Shown in pieces: positions 35,486-45,810 of a stretch of 64,000 nt of DNA; within the stretch, counting starts at the first letter, position 1, and every line of letters starts with the position of its first letter. Under the pieces are notes generated by a model. The model was given only the letters and a program-made list of their open reading frames with translations, was not told the DNA's origin and ran no database searches. Both the position numbers and the translations under genes were made by a program. Origin of the DNA: Pseudoalteromonas galatheae (GTDB lineage Bacteria > Pseudomonadota > Gammaproteobacteria > Enterobacterales > Alteromonadaceae); assembly GCF_005886105.2 (NCBI RefSeq), contig NZ_PNCO02000001.1, positions 310,001 through 374,000 on the forward strand. The letters are read 5' to 3'.

Positions 35486-36979
35486 ATGCAATCGCGAAAT
35501 TATCGCAAAACAGGATTGGCTGCATCCATTCTCGCAGGTGCGAGTTTAGTTTTGTCAGGTTGTGTGACGGAGAGTAGTTATCGCTCCGACGGGCGTCCTG
35601 TGGCCGAACAACAAGTCAATAACACCAATGCCGCAAGAACTCGCATTGCACTGGCACTTCAATATCTCAACTCTGGTAACACCACTTCAGCCAAATTTAA
35701 TTTAGAGCGAGCATTACAGTTAGCGCCGAAACTGGCCGAAGCCCATTATACATTGGCGTATTACTATGAACAGGTAGGTGAGCAGCAACGCGCTGATAAC
35801 GCCTATCAGGCGGCTTTGGATATTGAGCCAGATAACCCTGACACGCTAAACAACTACGGTACTTTTCTTTGTCGAGTTGGTCAGTATGACAAGGCGAGCC
35901 AATATTTTTTCAAAGCGATAGAGATACCAAGTTATTTGCGGGTATCGGCAAGCTATGAAAACTTGGCGTTGTGTGCGCTGAAACAAAATGAGTATTCTCT
36001 GGCCGAGGAATATCTGCAAAGCGCGATTAAGCATAACGCGCAGCAGATGTCGTCGCAGCTTGCACTCGCGGGCCTATATTATGCTCGCAGTGATTTCTTA
36101 AGAGCTGAAGATGTGCTTGATAATGTTGCCAAGCGTGGCTTTATTTCACCAAGAAGCTTAATGCTTGGACACTTAGTACATGTGCAAATGGGCCACCTAC
36201 AGAAGGCGCAAGACATCGCCACGACCTTGGTGCAAAGTTACCCCAAATCTGCCCAAGCAGGGCTTATCTTAACTGATAACATTGCTGCAAGTGAATTTGA
36301 ACGGTTGCGCAATCGCTATCGAGAAGCACAGTTAAATAAGCTTGCCGAGGCGTCGCCCAGTCATATTGTTGCGAACCCAAAAATTAAAATTAAGCGTAAG
36401 AAAACGCAATCTAATTCAACCCAATCATTCATCGTTGATTCACCCGCCGAGGCCAATAATTTCGCGCCTTCGGCAAAACCTGAAGTGGCAAAAAGCACGT
36501 CTTTAGTGAATGTTAGTCAGGACTCTGAAGCTCGGGTTGAGTTTTATCAACCGGATTCATCGGAAGTCACATTTAGTCCTCGCTCACGTGAGCCTCAAGT
36601 GCTAGCGAGTATATCGTCAAACAGTTCAAGTGTACCGTTATTAAATCGTGACGTTACGCTGCCTCAGGTGCCTTTTCATACTGTTATTGCAGGTGAAAAC
36701 CTATTTAGTATTTCAGTCAAATACGACATTAAAATGGTTGAATTGATGGAATACAATCAAGTGCGGGAATCTGTAAGGTTATACGCAGGTCAAAAGGTGT
36801 ATCTTAACAATCCCAATGTCGTGCATGAAATTGCGGCGGGAGATACTTTGCTCAGTATTGCCGATCGATATGGTGTGTTGATCGATGAAATTATGCGATG
36901 GAATAAACTCACTCCTGACGTGGCGCTGCAAGCAGGCCACGGATTATTAATTGTAGACCCAACAAATTACGTTTTATGA
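35486..36979 (+). CDS. pilW: Type IV pilus biogenesis lipoprotein PilW/PilF with two C-terminal LysM domains
   Basis: A 497-residue outer-membrane lipoprotein. The lipobox LVLSGC places the lipidated Cys at about 26. Tandem TPR repeats fill residues about 50-265 and match PilF/PilW, the pilotin that helps the PilQ secretin assemble. Unlike the usual pilotin of about 250 residues, this one continues through a Ser/Pro/Lys-rich linker (about 280-385) into two LysM repeats (about 393-438 and 446-492; VIAGENLFSISVKYDI, EIAAGDTLLSIADRYG) that should bind peptidoglycan. Its ATG follows AAAGGTG; its TGA overlaps the ATG of rodZ by four bases. Confidence 0.87.
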   Translation: MQSRNYRKTGLAASILAGASLVLSGCVTESSYRSDGRPVAEQQVNNTNAARTRIALALQYLNSGNTTSAKFNLERALQLAPKLAEAHYTLAYYYEQVGEQQRADNAYQAALDIEPDNPDTLNNYGTFLCRVGQYDKASQYFFKAIEIPSYLRVSASYENLALCALKQNEYSLAEEYLQSAIKHNAQQMSSQLALAGLYYARSDFLRAEDVLDNVAKRGFISPRSLMLGHLVHVQMGHLQKAQDIATTLVQSYPKSAQAGLILTDNIAASEFERLRNRYREAQLNKLAEASPSHIVANPKIKIKRKKTQSNSTQSFIVDSPAEANNFAPSAKPEVAKSTSLVNVSQDSEARVEFYQPDSSEVTFSPRSREPQVLASISSNSSSVPLLNRDVTLPQVPFHTVIAGENLFSISVKYDIKMVELMEYNQVRESVRLYAGQKVYLNNPNVVHEIAAGDTLLSIADRYGVLIDEIMRWNKLTPDVALQAGHGLLIVDPTNYVL

Positions 36980-37839
36980 ACCAAACAATGAAAGAGCAGG
37001 AAGCACCTGAACAAGAGCAGCCTTCACTCGGGCAAACTTTAGCAACGGCAAGACAAAATGCCGGGATCAGCTTTGCTGAAATTGAATCGCGTTTAAAGAT
37101 GACTCATGCCCAACTTACCAAGCTCGAGCAGGATGACTATCAAGGCCTAGGGCCTGAAACTTTTGTGCGTGGCTATATCAAAAATTACGCTGCGCTATTG
37201 GGGTTAAACCCTGCAGAAGTGCTGGCTAAATATCAATCTCCAGAGTTGCCGCCACAGAAAAAGCGGATGCAAAGCTTTTCTCGCCGCACTCACAAAGAAG
37301 CCCATGATAACCGCTTAATGATGGTGAGCTACATCGTGCTGGCTATCGTATTGGGGTCATCGGCATTTTGGTTTTGGCAGACCAATAGTTCAGAGCAAGA
37401 AGTGGTGTCCGAAACGCCGGTCACTCAGCTTGAGACGCCAGCTGAAAATGTCACAACACCTGCGATGGATGAGGTGGCATTACCTGCCGAGCAAATTAAT
37501 GAGGTAGCCCCGCAAAGCGAGCCACAGGCGAGCGAAGCTGAGGTTTCAGTGCCTGTTGAAGCGAAACCGCAAGCGGTAAAACGAGACCCCGCACTGAGCA
37601 CGGTAGTCATGCATTTCAACGAAGAAAGCTGGGTTGAAATGTTTGATGCAACACAAGAGCGTGTTGCGTTTGGTGTTAAAAAAGCGGGATATACCATGAC
37701 AGTTGAAGGTAAGGCCCCTTTTTCTGTTATACTCGGCAAGCATCAGGCCGTGGAGGTCACGCTTGACGGCAAACCAGTGCCATTGCCTGCGTTTACTAAA
37801 AACCGTCTAGCTAAATTCAATTTACCGTTAACAGAGTAG
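36976..37839 (+). CDS. rodZ: Cytoskeleton protein RodZ
   Basis: A 287-residue bitopic membrane protein that links MreB filaments to the cell-wall elongation machinery and sets rod shape. The N-terminal HTH_25 domain is at about 17-85 ([20 protein letters not shown]), the single membrane helix at about 113-133, a Glu/Pro/Val-rich periplasmic linker follows, and the DUF4115 domain is at about 207-285 ([17 protein letters not shown]). Length is a little short of E. coli RodZ (337), mainly in the linker. It overlaps pilW by four bases and is followed after five bases by ispG. Confidence 0.93.
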   Translation: MNQTMKEQEAPEQEQPSLGQTLATARQNAGISFAEIESRLKMTHAQLTKLEQDDYQGLGPETFVRGYIKNYAALLGLNPAEVLAKYQSPELPPQKKRMQSFSRRTHKEAHDNRLMMVSYIVLAIVLGSSAFWFWQTNSSEQEVVSETPVTQLETPAENVTTPAMDEVALPAEQINEVAPQSEPQASEAEVSVPVEAKPQAVKRDPALSTVVMHFNEESWVEMFDATQERVAFGVKKAGYTMTVEGKAPFSVILGKHQAVEVTLDGKPVPLPAFTKNRLAKFNLPLTE

Positions 37840-37844
37840 TCAGC

Positions 37845-38963
37845 ATGTTTTCAGAACCACCTATAAAGCGTAGAAAATCAACAAGGATCTATGTCGGTAA
37901 TGTGCCTATTGGTGATGGCGCACCGATAGCAGTACAGTCTATGACAAACACCAATACTTTAGATGTTGATGCGACGGTGGCACAAATTAGAGCTATCCAA
38001 GACGCCGGGGCGGATATTGTCCGTGTTTCTGTGCCGACAATGGATGCAGCTGAAGCATTCAAAAGCATTAAAGAGCAAGTGGATATTCCACTCGTCACAG
38101 ATATTCACTTCGATTACCGTATTGCATTACAAGTGGCTAAGTATGGTGCCGACTGCTTACGGATAAACCCAGGTAATATTGGCAGTGAAGACCGTATTCG
38201 TGCAGTGATTGATGCGGCGGGTGAGCACAGTATTCCAATTCGCATTGGCGTAAATGGCGGTTCACTAGAGCGCGATTTGCAAGAAAAGTATGGTGAACCA
38301 ACACCTGAAGCCTTGCTTGAGTCTGCGATGCGACATGTCGAAATTCTCCAGCGCCATAATTTTGATCAGTTTAAAGTCTCGGTAAAAGCTTCCGACGTGT
38401 TCTTAGCCGTTGGCGCTTATCGGTTACTGGCAAAAGAGATTGACCAACCTCTGCACCTTGGGATCACCGAAGCTGGTGGTTTTAGAGCCGGCTCGGTTAA
38501 ATCGGCAGTTGGTCTAGGTATGCTACTTGCTGAAGGGATTGGTGATACATTACGTGTTTCACTGGCGGCTGATCCGGTGCAAGAAATCAAAGTGGGTTTT
38601 GATATTCTAAAGTCGCTGCGAATTCGTTCGCGCGGCATTAATTTTATTGCTTGCCCAAGTTGTTCCCGTCAAGAATTTGATGTAGTGAATACTATGAATC
38701 AGCTTGAGGAGCGATTAGAAGATATCGTCACACCAATTTCGGTTTCTGTGATTGGTTGCGTGGTAAATGGCCCTGGCGAAGCACTCGTCAGTGACTTGGG
38801 TCTTGCTGGCGCAAATCGCCGTTCAGGCCTTTATATCAATGGCGAGCGCCAAAAGACACGGATTGATAATGATGATATTGTCGCTCAATTAGAGTCTCAG
38901 ATCCGAGAATATGTAGAGAAAAAAGAAAGCGAAGAAAAAATCGATGTAAAAATCATCGACTGA
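37845..38963 (+). CDS. ispG: 4-hydroxy-3-methylbut-2-en-1-yl diphosphate synthase
   Basis: A 372-residue enzyme of the MEP isoprenoid pathway that reduces MEcPP to HMBPP. The 4Fe-4S ligands are two Cys in [12 protein letters not shown] (about 266-277) and one in [13 protein letters not shown] (about 302-314). The TIM-barrel half contains [11 protein letters not shown] and [13 protein letters not shown]. Length equals E. coli IspG (372). It needs reduced flavodoxin or ferredoxin. It shares the pilW-rodZ transcript; a 179-bp gap to hisS could hold a promoter. Confidence 0.98.
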   Translation: MFSEPPIKRRKSTRIYVGNVPIGDGAPIAVQSMTNTNTLDVDATVAQIRAIQDAGADIVRVSVPTMDAAEAFKSIKEQVDIPLVTDIHFDYRIALQVAKYGADCLRINPGNIGSEDRIRAVIDAAGEHSIPIRIGVNGGSLERDLQEKYGEPTPEALLESAMRHVEILQRHNFDQFKVSVKASDVFLAVGAYRLLAKEIDQPLHLGITEAGGFRAGSVKSAVGLGMLLAEGIGDTLRVSLAADPVQEIKVGFDILKSLRIRSRGINFIACPSCSRQEFDVVNTMNQLEERLEDIVTPISVSVIGCVVNGPGEALVSDLGLAGANRRSGLYINGERQKTRIDNDDIVAQLESQIREYVEKKESEEKIDVKIID

Positions 38964-39142
38964 TACCAGCGTAATCGTTAAGATAAGCGAATTTTCGCGC
39001 TTTCTCACGGCGTGCTAGACTGCACGACGATAAATGGCATTAAAGAAATAAAACCAATGCGATGAGACTGTTTTAGCGTATTTAGTTAAAGGGCTAAAGC
39101 AGCAGGAAATCGGTTGGTGACAAATTTAAGTTAGGGTTTTCA

Positions 39143-40420
39143 GTGACTAAACAACTTCAGGCAATCCGTGGAATGAATGATTGTCTGCCAGGTGACACGC
39201 AGGTCTGGCAGAAAGTAGAATCGGTGTTAAGAGACACAGTAGCGGCATTTGGTTATCAAGAGATCCGTTTTCCAGTCGTTGAGTCGACCGATCTATTTAA
39301 GCGCTCTATCGGTGAAGTAACCGATATCGTCGAAAAAGAAATGTATACCTTTGATGACCGTAATGGCGATAGCTTAACGCTACGTCCGGAAGGCACAGCA
39401 GTGTGCGTCCGTGCGGGTAATCAAAATGGTTTGCTATACAACCAAGAACAGCGCCTTTGGTATATGGGACCGATGTTCCGCCATGAAAGACCGCAAAAAG
39501 GCCGTTACCGTCAATTCCATCAATTTGGCGTTGAAACCTTTGGTATGGCAACGCCAGATATTGATGCCGAAGTGATCTTATTGACGGCGCGTCTATGGCA
39601 GCAATTTGGCATTCAAGACCATGTTACGCTTGAGCTCAACTCTTTGGGGTCAAATGAAGCGCGTGCTGAATATCGTGATGCTTTGATTGCATATCTGGAG
39701 CAACACAAAGAAGCGCTTGATGAAGATAGTCTGCGCCGTATGTATAGCAATCCACTGCGTGTGTTGGATAGCAAAAATCCAGAGGTACAAGCTGTACTTG
39801 TTGATGCGCCTAAGCTTTCTGAACACTTAGATGATGAATCACGCGAACATTTTGCTAATTTGTGTGAACGTTTAGACGCAGCTGGCGTCGAATACCAAGT
39901 TAATGAAAAGCTGGTACGTGGCCTAGATTACTACAACCGCACCGTATTTGAGTGGGTGACGACAAGCTTAGGTTCTCAAGGCACAGTATGTGCTGGCGGC
40001 CGCTACGACGGCTTAGTAGAGCAGCTTGGCGGTAAAGCAACACCAGCTGTTGGCTTTGCGATGGGTATCGAGCGTTTAGTCTTGATGCTACAGACGTTGG
40101 AGTGTGTGGGCGATATTCGTCGTAATGCAGACGTATACGTTGTTGCGATGGGTGACAAAGCGGCTATTCAAGCTCCAGTGGTTGCACAGCAATTACGAGA
40201 TGATATTGCTGGCCTTCGCGTGATGGTTCATTGTGGCGGTGGCAACTTCAAGAAACAATTTAAACGTGCAGATAAAAGCGATGCTGTTATTGCGCTAGTG
40301 CTAGGCGAAGATGAACTCGCTGAAGGCAAAGTGACAGTGAAGTATCTGCGTGAACAGAAAGAACAAATCACCTTACCACTTGCAGAAGTAAAAACGCTGT
40401 TAGCAGAGCTGGTAAGCTAA
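39143..40420 (+). CDS. hisS: Histidyl-tRNA synthetase
   Basis: A 425-residue class II aminoacyl-tRNA synthetase. Motif 2 is visible as [19 protein letters not shown] (about 111-129), the histidine-A loop as [13 protein letters not shown] (about 259-271), and motif 3 as [11 protein letters not shown] (about 306-316). Start is a GTG with AGGG ten bases upstream; the product begins [12 protein letters not shown], matching E. coli after its [12 protein letters not shown]. Length matches (424). It is followed after nine bases by yfgM. Confidence 0.98.
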   Translation: MTKQLQAIRGMNDCLPGDTQVWQKVESVLRDTVAAFGYQEIRFPVVESTDLFKRSIGEVTDIVEKEMYTFDDRNGDSLTLRPEGTAVCVRAGNQNGLLYNQEQRLWYMGPMFRHERPQKGRYRQFHQFGVETFGMATPDIDAEVILLTARLWQQFGIQDHVTLELNSLGSNEARAEYRDALIAYLEQHKEALDEDSLRRMYSNPLRVLDSKNPEVQAVLVDAPKLSEHLDDESREHFANLCERLDAAGVEYQVNEKLVRGLDYYNRTVFEWVTTSLGSQGTVCAGGRYDGLVEQLGGKATPAVGFAMGIERLVLMLQTLECVGDIRRNADVYVVAMGDKAAIQAPVVAQQLRDDIAGLRVMVHCGGGNFKKQFKRADKSDAVIALVLGEDELAEGKVTVKYLREQKEQITLPLAEVKTLLAELVS

Positions 40421-40429
40421 GAGGTTAGA

Positions 40430-41047
40430 ATGGAAATTTATTCAACAGAAGAACAACAAGCAGAAGCAATAAAACGATTTTTCCGTGAAAATGGCACAAC
40501 GATTGTAGTCGGTGCTGTGCTTGGTTTAGGTGGTTTATATGGCTGGAAAGCGTATAACCAAAGCCAGATCGAGAGCGCAGAAGCAGCATCCGAAGCATAC
40601 ACTCAGGTTGTTGAAAGTGACGATGTACTAGCAAAAAGCGACGCTTTTGTTGCTGCAAATGCAGATTCTAACTACGCCGTGTTAGCAGCTTTCGTTGCTG
40701 CTAAAGAGGCAATCGACAAAGACGATCTTAAGCTAGCTGCTGAGAAGCTAACTTGGGCGGCTGATAATGTAGCCAACGCTGAGCTAAAAGCAACGGCGTT
40801 GTTAAGACTTGCACGTGTACAAGCGTCTCAGTCTCAATACGAACAAGCACTTGCAACACTGGCTAAGCCAATGCCTGAAGCGTTTAAGGCGCAGCTTGCT
40901 GAGATCCAAGGTGATATTTACCTTGCTCAAGGCGACAAAGATAAAGCACGAAGCGCTTATCAATCGGCATTAGAAGCAGCGGAAGGCAATAGCAATCCTA
41001 TGCTGCAAATTAAACTGGATGATCTTGCACAAAAGACAACGGTTTAA
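40430..41047 (+). CDS. yfgM: YfgM, SecYEG-associated TPR membrane protein
   Basis: A 205-residue protein (E. coli YfgM 206) anchored by one helix at about 21-40 (GTTIVVGAVLGLGGLYGW), with a periplasmic TPR-like domain from about 50 on. In E. coli it binds PpiD at the Sec translocon and assists periplasmic chaperone traffic. The N-terminal EIYSTEEQQAEAIKRFFREN is the family signature. It is sandwiched between hisS (9 bases) and bamB (9 bases), the conserved order. Confidence 0.94.
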   Translation: MEIYSTEEQQAEAIKRFFRENGTTIVVGAVLGLGGLYGWKAYNQSQIESAEAASEAYTQVVESDDVLAKSDAFVAANADSNYAVLAAFVAAKEAIDKDDLKLAAEKLTWAADNVANAELKATALLRLARVQASQSQYEQALATLAKPMPEAFKAQLAEIQGDIYLAQGDKDKARSAYQSALEAAEGNSNPMLQIKLDDLAQKTTV

Positions 41048-41056
41048 GGAGCTGCC

Positions 41057-42238
41057 ATGAAGAAGTTAACGATGGCCTCATTGGCTTTATGTGTTGCAGC
41101 ACTCACCGCGGGTTGCTCTTCAAGTGATGATGAAGAAGAGTTAACGCTCCCTGAGATCAACAATCAATTCGACGCCGCTGTTGTATGGCAAGAGGGGATT
41201 GGTGACGGGGTTGAGCACTACTTTTCACGCTTATCTCCAGTAAGCTATCAAAGCACTGTTTTTGCAGCTGCCCGTGAAGGTTTAGTGACAGCATTTGACG
41301 CACAAACAGGTGAAGAAAAGTGGCGAGTTGATGTTCGTGAGAATAAGAGCTTTTGGCCATGGGAAGACAGTGACAGTGCGAAGCTGTCAGGTGGGATCAC
41401 ACAAGCTTATGGCAAACTGTATGTTGGTTCTGAGCACGGACAGGTTTTTGCGCTGGACCGTGAAACTGGCGAAATCGTTTGGCGTAAGTCAGTACCAGGT
41501 GAAGCGCTGTCTGCGCCAGCTGCAGGTGACGGTCTTCTTTACGTTAACTTAGGTTCAGGCAAGCTGGTTGCGCTGCACCCAGATACAGGTGAAGAGCGTT
41601 GGCACTATGAGCAAGAAGTTCCTGCGCTGACATTACGTGGTTTAAGCTCACCAACGAGCGCGAATGGTGGTGTATTGGTTGGCGAAGAAAGTGGCAAGTT
41701 AACCGCACTGATCGCTGAAAACGGTTTTACTGCTTGGAGCTCGGATGTTGCAATTGCAAAAGGGGCTTCTGAGTTTGAACGTTTGGTCGATGTTGATACT
41801 AAACCCGTTGTAAGCGGCGCATATGTGTATTCTATCGCCTATAATGGTAAACTAGTCGCTATTGATGTGCGCAGCGGCAATGTAGTGTGGGATCGTGAGT
41901 ACAGTAGTTACCGAGACCTCACACTCGATCTTGACGTAATTTATTTGGTTGATAGCGACGGCGTACTGTACGCACTAGACAAAAACTCTGGTATTGAACG
42001 TTGGACACAACCTGCTCTGCGCGGTTGGTATCTAACCGCTCCTACGGTTGCTGGCAACTACGTAGTGGTTGGCGATCAGGAAGGTAACTTACACTGGCTG
42101 GATAAGAGCTCTGGTGAGTTGGTATCGCGTACCGAGTTTGATAGTTCAGGCTTTTTTGTCGAACCGATTGTGGTTGATGGCAAAGTATTTGTTTACACGC
42201 GTGATGGTGAACTTAGCGCAGTTCAAATTCCGCAGTAA
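41057..42238 (+). CDS. bamB: Outer membrane assembly lipoprotein BamB
   Basis: A 393-residue lipoprotein of the BAM complex, which inserts beta-barrel proteins into the outer membrane. The lipobox LTAGC puts the lipidated Cys at 20. The rest is an eight-bladed PQQ-type propeller with repeated blades such as GLVTAFDAQTGEEKWRVDV, GQVFALDRETGEIVWRKSV and GKLVALHPDTGEERWHYEQ. Length matches E. coli BamB (392). It is followed by a strong terminator. Confidence 0.96.
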   Translation: MKKLTMASLALCVAALTAGCSSSDDEEELTLPEINNQFDAAVVWQEGIGDGVEHYFSRLSPVSYQSTVFAAAREGLVTAFDAQTGEEKWRVDVRENKSFWPWEDSDSAKLSGGITQAYGKLYVGSEHGQVFALDRETGEIVWRKSVPGEALSAPAAGDGLLYVNLGSGKLVALHPDTGEERWHYEQEVPALTLRGLSSPTSANGGVLVGEESGKLTALIAENGFTAWSSDVAIAKGASEFERLVDVDTKPVVSGAYVYSIAYNGKLVAIDVRSGNVVWDREYSSYRDLTLDLDVIYLVDSDGVLYALDKNSGIERWTQPALRGWYLTAPTVAGNYVVVGDQEGNLHWLDKSSGELVSRTEFDSSGFFVEPIVVDGKVFVYTRDGELSAVQIPQ

Positions 42239-42263
42239 CTTTCTGAATTTTTAGATATTTTAT

Positions 42264-42299
42264 GGGGCTTCGCTTTTGCGAAGCCTTTTGTTGTTTTTA
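42264..42299 (+). terminator. Rho-independent terminator of bamB
   Basis: GGCTTCGC and GCGAAGCC pair across TTTT, followed by TTTTGTTGTTTTT. It ends 14 bases before the der start, so der must use readthrough or a promoter overlapping this region. Confidence 0.85.
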
Positions 42300-42312
42300 A
42301 AAGAGGTAGTCT

Positions 42313-43782
42313 ATGCTTCCTGTGATCGCTCTGGTTGGGCGACCTAATGTGGGTAAGTCCACACTGTTTAATCGTTTAACACGTACTCGTGACGCGTTAG
42401 TTGCTGACTTTCCGGGTCTGACTCGCGACCGTAAATACGGCCAAGCAAACTATGAAGGCTACGAGTTTATTGTGGTAGACACGGGTGGTATCGATGGCTC
42501 TGAAGAAGGCATTGAAACTGAAATGGCCGAGCAGTCGCTGCTTGCAATTGAAGAAGCGGATATTGTGCTATTTTTGGTGGATGCGCGCGCAGGTATGACG
42601 GTTGCTGATCAAGCTATCGCGCAGCACCTTCGTAAACAACAGAAAAACTGCTTTGTTGTCGCCAATAAAACGGATGGCATTGATGCTGACTCCAACTGTG
42701 CTGAGTTTTACCAGTTAGCGCTCGGTGACGTTCAACAGATCGCCGCCGCGCACGGTCGAGGTGTTACTCAATTATTAGAGCTGACGCTACAACCGATTAT
42801 CGCTGAGCTTACGGCTCAAGATGAAGAGCTTGAGCATGACGATGAAGATATCGCCGAGCTTTACCTTGAAGGTGAAGAAGTCGAAGACGGTAAAACGGGT
42901 TTTGAAGACAAGCCTGTTAAACTCGCGATTATCGGTCGTCCAAATGTCGGTAAGTCAACACTAACTAACCGTATTTTAGGTGAAGACCGCGTTATCGTTT
43001 ACGATATGCCGGGCACAACGCGCGACTCAATTTACATTCCGATGACGCGCAATGATAAAGAATACGTGTTAATCGACACTGCCGGCGTGCGTAAACGTAA
43101 GAAAGTCAGCGATGTCGTAGAGAAATTTTCGGTTATCAAAACACTGCAAGCGATTGAAGATGCCAATGTGGTATTGCTCGTTGTAGACGCGCGAGAGGGG
43201 ATCTCAGATCAAGACTTGAGTCTACTTGGTTTTGCACTAAATGCGGGTCGCTCGTTGGTTATTGCGGTAAACAAATGGGATGGCCTTGATGATTATGTCA
43301 AAGAGCGCATCAAAACTGAGCTAGACAGACGACTGGGCTTTGTGGATTTTGCTCGTTTGCACTTTATCAGCGCATTACATGGTACAGGTGTTGGTCACTT
43401 GTTTGAGTCGATTGACGAAGCTTATGAATCAGCGACTAAGCGAGTAAGTACGGCAATGTTACGCCGTATTATGGATATGGCTCAGGCGGATCACCAGCCT
43501 CCACTGGTTCGTGGACGTCGGGTAAAACTTAAGTATGCACACGCAGGTGGTTATAACCCGCCGCGTATCGTTATCCACGGCAATATGGTGCATGAACTGC
43601 CAGATAGCTATAAGCGCTATTTAATGAACTACTATCGTAAAGCGCTTAACGTAATGGGTACGCCGATTAAGATTGAATTCCGCGAAGGGGATAACCCTTA
43701 CGCTGGCCGTTCAAACAAAATGACGCTATCGCAAAAGCGTAAGCTTCGTGCATTTGCAAAAGAAAACCGCAATAAGCCGTAA
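42313..43782 (+). CDS. der: Ribosome-assembly GTPase Der (EngA)
   Basis: A 489-residue GTPase with two tandem G domains and a C-terminal KH-like domain, needed for 50S subunit maturation. Walker A is GRPNVGKS in both domains (about 8-15 and 211-218); G3 is DTGG (about 57-60) and DTAG (about 258-261); G4 is NKTD (about 118-121) and NKWD (about 322-325). The acidic linker is at about 166-195. The end contains [20 protein letters not shown]. Length matches the family (about 490). Confidence 0.98.
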   Translation: MLPVIALVGRPNVGKSTLFNRLTRTRDALVADFPGLTRDRKYGQANYEGYEFIVVDTGGIDGSEEGIETEMAEQSLLAIEEADIVLFLVDARAGMTVADQAIAQHLRKQQKNCFVVANKTDGIDADSNCAEFYQLALGDVQQIAAAHGRGVTQLLELTLQPIIAELTAQDEELEHDDEDIAELYLEGEEVEDGKTGFEDKPVKLAIIGRPNVGKSTLTNRILGEDRVIVYDMPGTTRDSIYIPMTRNDKEYVLIDTAGVRKRKKVSDVVEKFSVIKTLQAIEDANVVLLVVDAREGISDQDLSLLGFALNAGRSLVIAVNKWDGLDDYVKERIKTELDRRLGFVDFARLHFISALHGTGVGHLFESIDEAYESATKRVSTAMLRRIMDMAQADHQPPLVRGRRVKLKYAHAGGYNPPRIVIHGNMVHELPDSYKRYLMNYYRKALNVMGTPIKIEFREGDNPYAGRSNKMTLSQKRKLRAFAKENRNKP

Positions 43783-43798
43783 GGCTCTTTGCGTGAAG

Positions 43799-43836
43799 TT
43801 TAGCTCGACGCCATCTGGTTAGTGCGTCGAGCTAAA
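43799..43836. repeat. Perfect 13-bp inverted repeat after der
   Basis: TTTAGCTCGACGC (43799-43811) and GCGTCGAGCTAAA (43824-43836) form a perfect stem with a 12-base loop, 17 bases after the der stop. No T-run follows, so it may be a 3'-end hairpin or a protein site rather than an intrinsic terminator. Confidence 0.8.
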
Positions 43837-43988
43837 CATAAGTTCCATATCTATCCAACCGATTCCTGTTTCCACATCTGACTATAATTAACGTTAACCC
43901 AGAACTCTCTCACTTTGTTTTACCTTGCCCAACATTTGTGCTTAAGTTATATATAGTTACATTAGGTTTTATTGATAGTGAGGATTAG

Positions 43989-44375
43989 GTGTTTGCCAAA
44001 ACGGTGATTTATGTAGAATGTGTTGAGGAAGTGCTGGATTTTTACTATCAAGCATTTGGTTTGAGCACTTTTGATATGACCGATGAAGGGGATTATGGTG
44101 AGCTAGACACCGGAGAAGTGAAACTCGCCTTTGCCAGTCATCCATTGGCCCAATCACAGTTTAGGCAAGACTATATTCGTTGCCATCCCAAACAGCCTGC
44201 ACTTGGTTTTGAAATTAGCATCAGCTGTGAAAATGTCCCTGAATGCTATGATAAGGCAGTAGCCGCTGGGGCTGAGCCATTAAGCCCACCAAACCAAAAG
44301 GGCAGAGTAACACAAGCTTATGTAAGAGCCATTGAAGGGACTTTAGTTGCTTTGGTATCAAAGCCCGGTGAATAG
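43989..44375 (+). CDS. VOC-family (glyoxalase/bleomycin resistance-like) protein
   Basis: A 128-residue protein with two beta-alpha-beta-beta-beta units of the vicinal-oxygen-chelate fold (KTVIYVECVEEVLDFYYQAF at 4-23; second unit from about 78). Metal-ligand positions of the superfamily are not certain here, so it could be an enzyme, a resistance or binding protein. The GTG start follows GAGGA. It has its own upstream region and no obvious partner. Confidence 0.8.
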   Translation: MFAKTVIYVECVEEVLDFYYQAFGLSTFDMTDEGDYGELDTGEVKLAFASHPLAQSQFRQDYIRCHPKQPALGFEISISCENVPECYDKAVAAGAEPLSPPNQKGRVTQAYVRAIEGTLVALVSKPGE

Positions 44376-44418
44376 CGGCACTCACAAGGGGTGAGCGCCA
44401 TGTTGATGCGGTGTGCTT

Positions 44419-44778
44419 TTATTCGATATCGACAAGTAGTCTAGCAAGACCAACGGGCTCGATTTCAACACAAACGTTGTCATCGTTCCAGTTTAGACCA
44501 ACGAGTGCATCATCTTCTTTTAGGTCGAGCACCCATTCGTCAAGAAAACTTTCAACATCAATACTCATCGGCGAGAACTCACTCCACTCGTCGCGACATT
44601 GAGCTTGCGCTTTTTCTTCACTATCCCACAGCAATAACACATCAGTCTCGTCAAACTGGTTAGAGTCAACCACAACCATGCCACCGTCATCAGAGCTAAG
44701 TGCCCAAACGCTTTCAGTATTTTTTACTTGCTCAATAAACTCACTGACTTCTGAGCCAATTTCTTCTTCATTCATCAT
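44419..44778 (-). CDS. DUF2750-family protein
   Basis: A 119-residue very acidic protein with FIEQVKNTESVWALSSDDGG (about 14-33) followed by VVVDSNQFDET, matching my recollection of DUF2750, small cytoplasmic proteins of unknown function. A TTG start four codons upstream would overlap the end of the GST-like gene; I prefer the ATG at 44778. It is co-directional with and directly behind the GST-like gene, so the two are probably one transcript. Confidence 0.72.
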   Translation of the reverse strand: MMNEEEIGSEVSEFIEQVKNTESVWALSSDDGGMVVVDSNQFDETDVLLLWDSEEKAQAQCRDEWSEFSPMSIDVESFLDEWVLDLKEDDALVGLNWNDDNVCVEIEPVGLARLLVDIE

Positions 44779-44786
44779 AGGTGTTC

Positions 44787-45365
44787 TCAATTTCGTGGAT
44801 CAGTTTGCTGGGCGATTGCTTGGCTTTGCCAACGGCTATGAAATGCCATTAGGTTGGTGTAATCGCTCAGGTCGACGAGCTCTCTAAATAGAACCCAATC
44901 AATAAGGCAGTATAAACTGATTTGGAGATAATCACAGTGTAAAAACTCTTCTGTCACACACTCTTCATTGAGATAGTGCAGGGTATGGCCAATTCGCTCC
45001 CGCTGTAGATTAAAAAATAGTTTATCTTGTTCAATGTCAAAACCAGAGCGCTTACTAAGTAACAGCTCCACCAAAGAATCATTGCAGGCATTGATAAGGA
45101 CCAACCAGTTTTCTTGATCCCAACTGGGAAATGGAAGTTGATGCTTTTCGCGGAGGTAGCGAACAATCAAATTGGAATCACAAATAAGTTGTGCATCGTC
45201 TATTAAAAATGGGATCTTACGAGCAGGATTATGGCGAATAAGTTCGTCATGGCCTGCTTCAGAAAATATGTCTATATGCTGGTAGCTCATTGGGAGCTGT
45301 TTAGCCGCGGCCCACATTCTAATTCGACGGGCGTATGGACTGGTGTTCGAACCGATAAGTTTCAT
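44787..45365 (-). CDS. Glutathione S-transferase-like / glutaredoxin 2-like protein
   Basis: A 192-residue protein with an N-terminal thioredoxin-fold domain (1-75; GSNTSPYARRIRMW at 5-18, cis-proline in ARKIPFLI at about 48-55, DSNLIVRYL at about 63-71) and an all-helical C-terminal domain. The N-terminal SPYARR replaces the CPYC of glutaredoxin 2, so a transferase-type or binding role with glutathione is more likely than dithiol exchange. It heads a two-gene unit with the DUF2750 gene. Confidence 0.82.
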   Translation of the reverse strand: MKLIGSNTSPYARRIRMWAAAKQLPMSYQHIDIFSEAGHDELIRHNPARKIPFLIDDAQLICDSNLIVRYLREKHQLPFPSWDQENWLVLINACNDSLVELLLSKRSGFDIEQDKLFFNLQRERIGHTLHYLNEECVTEEFLHCDYLQISLYCLIDWVLFRELVDLSDYTNLMAFHSRWQSQAIAQQTDPRN

Positions 45366-45464
45366 GCCATCATTCCTTCAACTAAGTATCTTTCGCTCAT
45401 TCAGAAAATGTAGCGAGTTGGTATTACGGAATGATGGCGAAGTGATTCAATTTTCGCAAGCGAA

Positions 45465-45746
45465 TTAATCGCTACGACTGGTTACCTCAAGCAAGTGAAA
45501 ACCAAATTGCGTTTGCACTGGCCCTTGTACTTGATTGATTGGGGCTGAAAAAACCACTTTATCGAATTCAGGCACCATCATGCCCGGTCCGAACTCACCT
45601 AGCGCACCACCATCTTGGCCCGACGGGCAATTGGAGTACTGCTTTGCGATTTCTGCGAAATCTTCCCCTGCTGCAATGCGTTCTTTGAGCTCCATGCATT
45701 GCGCTTCACTATCTACTAGGATGTGTCTTGCACTAGCGATTGCCAT
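45465..45746 (-). CDS. ppiC: Parvulin-type peptidyl-prolyl cis-trans isomerase
   Basis: A 93-residue stand-alone parvulin, equal in size to E. coli PpiC (93). The conserved motifs ASARHILVDSE (3-13), DFAEIAKQYSNCPSGQDGG (about 29-47), LGEFGPGMMVPEFDKVVF (about 49-66) and TQFGFHLLEVTSR near the end are all present. It has no signal peptide and should act on cytoplasmic proteins. Monocistronic, 99 bases after the GST-like gene and on the same strand. Confidence 0.95.
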   Translation of the reverse strand: MAIASARHILVDSEAQCMELKERIAAGEDFAEIAKQYSNCPSGQDGGALGEFGPGMMVPEFDKVVFSAPINQVQGPVQTQFGFHLLEVTSRSD

Positions 45747-45810
45747 AATTTCTCCGATGATTATTTATTATTCATACTTTATTCTAATCTAGGTACGTTA
45801 AAAAATCAGC

